Origin: Candidatus Treponema excrementipullorum
GTDB lineage: Bacteria > Spirochaetota > Spirochaetia > Treponematales > Treponemataceae
Reading direction: 5' to 3'
Length of the DNA: 7,784 nt
Assembly: GCA_018883625.1 (NCBI GenBank)
Contig: JAHLFV010000063.1
Coordinates: 1 to 7,784 of the forward strand
The position numbers were made by a program, and so were the translations under genes. Below are positions 5,642-7,784 of this stretch, piece by piece (positions within the stretch are counted from its first letter, which is position 1; each line of letters begins with the position of its first letter). The notes beneath the pieces are model-generated. The model was not told the origin of the DNA. It did no database searches and was given only the letters and a program-made list of their open reading frames with translations.

Positions 5642-5682
5642 AAAAACAAGAGGCTGTCCCGTTAAAGACAGCCTCTTGTTTT
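5642..5682. terminator. Bidirectional intrinsic terminator between convergent genes
   Basis: A perfect inverted repeat, 16 base pairs including the flanking A/T pairs (5643-5658 with 5667-5682) around an 8-base loop, with a GC-rich core (GAGGCTGTC). It is flanked by six A on the left and four T on the right, giving a U tract in both directions. It serves the lipoprotein gene ending at 5625 and the minus-strand gene whose stop codon (5683-5681) overlaps the outer stem bases. Confidence 0.92.
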
Positions 5683-7784
5683 ATTGTTGTGTTTTAGGGC
5701 AATTTCTGATTTCCGTATATACGGGAATTTTCATGGTTTTATTTTTACCATTGTGATTGTACGTAATCAGAATATTATGGGTTTGTTTTCGGGAAATCAG
5801 TGCTGTGCTAGAATTATTACCTCGCTTTGCCCATTTGTTATGAGTGATAGCTTTGTATTCGATGTCAAACCAATCACCATTTCCTCCCCAATTATCACTA
5901 ACCCCTTGAACTGTCATAGCAGGGGAATACCAGTCAGAATTTGATGTAAATTCTGATTCGGTCATAAATTTGGGTGATGAATACATTTCTGTAACTTGTT
6001 CGACTGAACCAGTTATAGCTCCATCCTTAGATCTTCCAATTTGACTAGATGAAGTACAGTACACAGAGTCTTCTCCATTAATAACCCAGCCACCTCTCCA
6101 ACTTCTATCAACTGCCCAGTTAAGACTAATTCTTACTCTTGAACTTTTTTCTACATACCAGCAATCCCTATCTACAATCCAACCGGTTTGTATGTTATCG
6201 CTACTGTGGATGAGATTGTATACATACTTGCCGGTACCGGCAGGTTCTGCTGAAATGCTTACCGGTTCAGAGTTACTGCCAACCCGTTCTACCGTTACAG
6301 ATTGAATATTATATTCTGCTTTGTCTTCTTTTACTGAGAATGACAATTTTGCAGTCTCTCCGTCTCCAATGGTAACAATTCCAACATCTTCGTCATATTT
6401 ACTGAAATTTCCTGTTTTGGATAACAGTTTTGTCTCAAAGGTTAAATTTTCGTATTGAAAATCAAAAGCTATATTCTTTGTGCCATATTGTTCTTTGGTG
6501 GATGGATTCGTTGCAGTCACGGTAATGGTATCTTTTCCTTCCTTTGTCGGAGTAACTGTAATTAAAGCTGTTCCATCTCCGTTATTTTCAACCACGATGT
6601 CTGCAATGTTTGATTCATCTACGGTAAGTTCTGTATCTACAGGATTCATTTGTACTTCAACTGTGTATGTTTGGTTTGGTACTCCCTGTAATTTTGCCTT
6701 ATTCACTGAGAAGTGATAATCCCAAGCACAGATTACTTGTAATGTTGCTTTATTGCCGTAAGAAGTAACACAGGTGAGGGTAGAGTTCCCTTCTTTGACA
6801 CCGGTAATTATGACAGTTCCTTTTCCTGCATCATTTCCCATGTCTTGGTATGTTGCATAAGAGTCATCATTCTGTACCCACTGTAAACTTGCATTTGTAG
6901 GACTTACAGTATAAGAAACTTCTTTTTCTTTTCCAGGCTGTACCCGTACTGTAGTTGTTCCAAACGAAAATTGTTTTGTCTGCTGAACTTCTACATCACA
7001 GACTGCAAATTTGCCATTGGGGAGCTGGGCACGCACTGTTGCAATACCGGGATTTACCCCATACACATTGACGGTTTTACCCCGTCCCATAACTCTTACA
7101 ATATCCTGGTCATCTACTTTATCAGCACTCCAGGTAATTGAGTTGTAATCTTCGGTACTTCCACCGCTGATTGAAGCTGTGATATCTGTACTTGCTCCCT
7201 TGTCTATGGTTGCGTACGTTTTATTAAGTGAAATACTTTTCTCTTCTTCCCCCGGAACGATTATATAGAAGACTAAATTACTATTACTCTTATCATGACT
7301 TACGGTAATTGTTGCTTCACCTTCTTTAAGAGCCTCGATGTAAACAGATTTACCGACGGCTACTCCGGTGCTGCTTGCCCCCCTTATGCTTACAATTTTC
7401 GGATCAGAGCTTTTCCATTGTAAATTATTCTGGTCAGTAGGTAATACTCCTGCTCCGGTTAAAGTTGCTGTTAATGTTTTGCTTGAACCTTTTTCAACCG
7501 TATAAATTGTTGTCGAGGCAGAAATATATACTAAATCGGAAGTTCCTTCCTCAACAGATACAAGCAAATCTGCTTCTGCCTGTACTGTATTGGTTGCTGT
7601 TGCTACAAGCTTTGCTTTGATTGTTGTTGTTCCCGGTGCAACACCTGTCAATTGACATACACTGTTTGTTCCTTGTACTGATGCTACTTTGGGACTTGAG
7701 GACGTATATTCTACATGACTTTCAACGGCAGTGACAGGTACCTGCATGTTTATGAAAGTAGATTTTCCTTCGGTAATGGTTTTG
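5681..7784 (-). CDS. Large bacterial Ig-like (BIG2-type) repeat protein, C-terminal 700 residues (5' end beyond window)
   Basis: The frame is open to the right edge. The first ATG inside the window (7747) is not the start, because 12 further codons before it continue an Ig-like module (KTITEGKSTFIN). Visible residues: partial module 1-78, modules about 83-178, 179-267, 268-355 and 356-449, then a distinct C-terminal region 450-700. Typical BIG2 features recur: 'sxxIxxGxsxxlxa', 'WxSSDPKIVSI', 'GxxxGxAtItv' (for example GVAPGTTTIKA, ALKEGEATITV, GVNPGIATVRA, GVKEGNSTLTC). Such modules stack as rods in surface or secreted proteins and often mediate adhesion. The C-terminal region is Trp-rich (nine W between 535 and 651) and unrecognised. 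No LPxTG or membrane anchor is seen at the C-terminus, which ends in polar residues. The signal peptide, if any, lies outside the window. Confidence 0.88.
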   Translation of the reverse strand, partial: KTITEGKSTFINMQVPVTAVESHVEYTSSSPKVASVQGTNSVCQLTGVAPGTTTIKAKLVATATNTVQAEADLLVSVEEGTSDLVYISASTTIYTVEKGSSKTLTATLTGAGVLPTDQNNLQWKSSDPKIVSIRGASSTGVAVGKSVYIEALKEGEATITVSHDKSNSNLVFYIIVPGEEEKSISLNKTYATIDKGASTDITASISGGSTEDYNSITWSADKVDDQDIVRVMGRGKTVNVYGVNPGIATVRAQLPNGKFAVCDVEVQQTKQFSFGTTTVRVQPGKEKEVSYTVSPTNASLQWVQNDDSYATYQDMGNDAGKGTVIITGVKEGNSTLTCVTSYGNKATLQVICAWDYHFSVNKAKLQGVPNQTYTVEVQMNPVDTELTVDESNIADIVVENNGDGTALITVTPTKEGKDTITVTATNPSTKEQYGTKNIAFDFQYENLTFETKLLSKTGNFSKYDEDVGIVTIGDGETAKLSFSVKEDKAEYNIQSVTVERVGSNSEPVSISAEPAGTGKYVYNLIHSSDNIQTGWIVDRDCWYVEKSSRVRISLNWAVDRSWRGGWVINGEDSVYCTSSSQIGRSKDGAITGSVEQVTEMYSSPKFMTESEFTSNSDWYSPAMTVQGVSDNWGGNGDWFDIEYKAITHNKWAKRGNNSSTALISRKQTHNILITYNHNGKNKTMKIPVYTEIRNCPKTQQ

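Noticed and set aside
5651..5660. GGCTGTCCC shared between the terminator and the 34-base repeats at 424 and 1246
   Set aside because: Only nine bases, in one case coding and in the other a hairpin arm; most likely coincidence.
7745..7747. ATG at 7747 as the start of the Ig-like protein
   Set aside because: The frame is open for 12 more codons to the window edge and these complete an Ig-like strand; there is no SD before this ATG. It is an internal Met.

Overview
The window is AT-rich bacterial DNA with densely packed genes, lipobox-type signal peptides, a PilZ (c-di-GMP receptor) gene and a large bacterial Ig-like repeat protein. The combination resembles a host-associated spirochaete such as Treponema, but this is an inference from style and families; no ribosomal or taxonomic marker is present. 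Both ends of the window cut through genes.

Left block (minus strand, 1-3353): a 935-codon composite gene starts at a GTG at 3353 behind a good promoter and Shine-Dalgarno (SD) sequence. It carries a region resembling the phage MuF C-terminal (BECR-type) domain, two or more unrecognised modules, and a C-terminal module resembling the ArdC N-terminal (antirestriction, ssDNA-binding) domain. Only 36 bases downstream lies a second gene, cut by the left edge, that is a stand-alone paralogue of this last module. The composite gene has an in-frame ATG with its own AAGGAG exactly at the start of the module (codon 674, base 1334), aligned with the start of the stand-alone paralogue. This looks like a fused gene, or a gene nested in frame, and suggests a polyvalent-type protein of a mobile element.

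Middle block (plus strand, 3436-5625): four closely spaced genes run divergently from the composite gene. They are an unknown 156-aa protein with almost no leader, a 228-aa protein with a C-terminal PilZ domain, a 160-aa protein made of two copies of a helix-turn-helix-like module, and a 137-aa predicted lipoprotein that probably has its own promoter.

Right block (minus strand, 5681-7784): the C-terminal 700 residues of a large secreted-type protein with about five Ig-like modules and a tryptophan-rich C-terminal region. The gene is open at the right edge, so its true start lies outside. It converges on the lipoprotein gene, and a 16-bp hairpin between them should terminate transcription both ways.

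The blocks need not form one pathway. The most unusual part is the left block: the fusion boundary with its internal start, the paralogue pair, and a probable conflict or mobile-element role. The tandem HTH-like protein beside the PilZ gene comes next.
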